Source: Marthasterias glacialis (Eukaryota > Echinodermata > Asteroidea > Forcipulatida > Asteriidae). From it: a stretch of DNA of 64,000 nucleotides. This document shows, one piece after another, positions 61,600-64,000 of this stretch; the stretch's first letter is position 1; each line of letters opens with the position of its first letter. The notes under the pieces are model-generated. The model ran no database searches. It was not told the DNA's origin and saw only the letters and a program-made list of their open reading frames with translations. A program made the position numbers and the translations under genes. Location: contig OU452222.1 of assembly GCA_911728455.2 (NCBI GenBank), forward strand, positions 3,787,592-3,851,591, given 5' to 3'.

Positions 61600-62360
61600 C
61601 CCTCAATCTACATTATTGGAATTTGGAAATGCAAACTATGAGCTCTCTTAACATCTGACATGAATCTTACAAAAAGACTGAACAGATGGAAGCCAGTTTC
61701 ATTTTGTGCTGTTTGTGCAGATACAGCATTCCACATTTCATTTCTTTTAACCTGTTGGTACTGGCTGACGTGTATCCACGAAAACATCTTTGGAGCCAGC
61801 AAACGGGTGACATTAAAACGCACCGTTGTGTAAAAATCGGAATACTGGAACAAAGTCCGCCTGGACATTCCACTTCTAAGTGTGCACAGAGAACGCACAT
61901 GCCATCTAACACGTCATTTCACCCACACAAACAGGACACATGGTGCTCAATATTTTGCCAATTTTTGGCTATTGTGCATGCGTTATTGTGCAATGCCCGA
62001 TTCCAGACTTATGTCCTTTTGGTCCAAGAAGAGGATTATGAGACAGTGAAGCTTCCACCATCGTTCATTTATTGTATTTTGGCTTAAGTACTAAGTACTT
62101 TTGGCTTAAGGACTAAGTACCAATCGTAGGCCGTGGCACAACATTTTGCAATTCGCGTCGCATGAATTTGACATTTTCTTGATGGAGAAAAAAATTAATA
62201 AAAATCACGGTGCAATGAAGAGAAATCTGTGTTCTCATGGCTCTGTCAAGTCAAGGTTTCTAAAAGAAAAATGGTTGCGGCAATTCCGAGAAAATAATCT
62301 CGTCAGGCTGGATGGGACAAGATGGAAGAATTCCAGGGGCAACTGGTCAAGGGCAAGGAA
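61600..62360. repeat. Interspersed element related to 3840-4720 (inverted)
   Basis: Shares atccacgaaaacatctttgg-like, accaatcgtaggccgtggca and tctcatggctctgtcaagtc blocks with the earlier copy. The 133-codon open frame at 61686-62087 runs through this repeat and shows no domain; I do not count it as a gene. Confidence 0.55.
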
Positions 62361-62399
62361 GTTTGGCTTCAGTAAATGGCACCTGTATGGGTGAAGCAC

Positions 62400-64000
62400 A
62401 AAATTGAATTGGAATAGGGCACCAGGGCACCAAAGGGCACCAGGGCAATGACCAGGGGCATGGATGCAATTTTGCCTCTATTACCTTCATAGAGTATCAC
62501 TCCATCACACTTTATGTGGCTATGTTGTTCAGTATCGAGGTGCTTTGGCCAAGGGAAGCGTCTGCAGCGGCTTATTAAAGCTATGCAGTTAATTTTATGA
62601 CTACCGTACTTAATTTTGTGTATGAAATATTCAAAAGTGAATAAAAAATAGTGTAAGCCAACAGTTGTGTTGACTCTGTTTTATATTATGTACATAATTC
62701 ACACATTCTGAGGCACCGCCCACCTCAAGCTGCCCCCCCCCCCCAACTAGGGACAGGAAAAAGTCTTATTGGGCAGATCTACTATATGCAATTGCCCCCC
62801 CCCCCCTCCTTCCCTGGCCCCCTGACAAGAATTACTGTGACTGCCATTCAGAAATGCAGTATTATATTGATATAAATTGATAGCGAATGAACTTGTTCGA
62901 GTGTCCAGTCTCAATAATACTTGGTTTATACACATTATTTCATTATTAAAGGGGGCTGCTCGTCGTGATTATAGCAGTAAATGAAATAACCCAGTTACTG
63001 CTGGCGGTCACATCACAGTTTGACAAAGACGGCATCCTTTGTGATTTGACCGCAAGTGGGCGCGTGTGTGGTATCTGGGTGAGAGTTCATCTTTCCATGA
63101 ACAGCGACAGGCCTGCTATACTCATGACCACACAGCCCCTTTAAATAAATAAAAACATAAAAATATAAACATTAAAAAAAAAACTTGGAAAATAGCATAG
63201 AATGAAGGTTCTTTCCTGTCAAGTAGAGACGTACGATTGAATTCTAACAAAACAATTTGGGGAAGACGAAGCAATTTAACCAATGAAATAACCAATCCCT
63301 CTACATGAACTTTACAAACTTTTTAAGAGTTAGTTCACGAGAACATCATGCAAAATCTTGAAAATTCGACAAGGTGGGGGTCAGCTAATTAAGTTCAAAT
63401 CTTGGCTATTTGATCCCCACCTGGCACGATACCTCCTGGTGGAGTAGCTCGAACTGTAATCCCCACAGTGACCGAGTACGGGGCACTGACAATTTTCTGC
63501 AAAAAGGGGTACTTCTGGCGAGTTATTTTTAAGGCAATGTTGGCGTATAATTACAGCCGCGTTTGTGCCCTTAAACTTCACCTTCTATTGTCAAATATAT
63601 AGCAAAAGAAAGAGCCTGTTCTCCTCTACATGATGAAATACAACTATTTGATGTGCAGTCATTCACTGCTGATATCTGGGCATTAGAAAATCATGTGTCA
63701 GCTCTAATGAGAAAAAGAGTCATCCACGCCGACAGTCACCAAACTTGGAAAAAAATATGGATCAGATATCCAACTACAATAATAAAAGATAAAAAAATTG
63801 TCAGCTCTTCTTGCTTTTGTTTGCTTGTGGTCAACAAAGATGAACAATTCTTCAATTTGAGATCAACCTGCATTAGATTCATGGTGCAACCTCCCCGTAA
63901 TTTCCAAGCTTTTCGACCGATTTTGATGGAACTTGCCACAAATTTTCACTTTATCAACGTTCTACAATCTACATGATGACATCAACAAATTTTCAAAACT
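62400..64000. other. Right-edge intergenic sequence
   Basis: Holds an inverted copy of the TCATTGCCTTGGTGC repeat to about 62490, C runs at 62733 and 62797, and a tail-like AATAAA at 62640. A 107-codon open frame at 63653-63976 (+) reads AFRPILMELATNFHF near its end. I do not recognise it, and its composition is like its surroundings. Confidence 0.4.

Noticed and set aside
61686..62087. 133-codon open frame
   Set aside because: It lies in a dispersed non-coding repeat also present at 3840-4720, where the frame is not kept.

Overview
The window is a piece of a metazoan nuclear genome. It is AT-rich and full of introns, and nearly all of its coding sequence is split into short exons with GT/AG borders. 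The gene set, the short NFAT5-like Rel protein, and the mix of tRNA-derived SINEs, L2/CR1-like LINE ends and many small foldback elements suggest a marine deuterostome invertebrate. An echinoderm, perhaps a sea star, is my best guess; this is inference and I could not test it.

Four protein genes can be supported. (1) A copine of the CPNE5/8/9 type lies on the minus strand. It enters at 18884 and runs leftwards past base 1, so its vWA half is outside the window. (2) An intronless NUDT7-like CoA diphosphatase lies at 26263-27006 (+). (3) An NFAT5-like transcription factor lies at 31329-43110 (+), with 12 coding exons that join in frame to 728 aa. (4) The m6A methyltransferase METTL3 lies at 46719-60869 (+), with 15 coding exons joining to 591 aa and the DPPW catalytic motif intact. 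Splice phases agree across every junction reported except one copine exon that I could not find.

Most other sequence is repeats: a satellite at the left edge, pentamer and minisatellite arrays, 5'-truncated LINE fragments (6.8-9.4 kb), at least six tRNA-headed SINEs, a three-copy 360-bp MITE family, and many foldback elements, some with long perfect arms. Several sit in introns right beside exons.

The most interesting signal is in the copine. Two different 41-nt exons (15432-15472 and 14759-14799), with identical splice phases, encode alternative versions of the first C2A calcium-binding loop. They look like a mutually exclusive exon pair. Second is METTL3, where the sequence just before two of its exons, including the 3' splice site, has been duplicated locally. 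The four genes do not form a shared pathway; they are simply neighbours.
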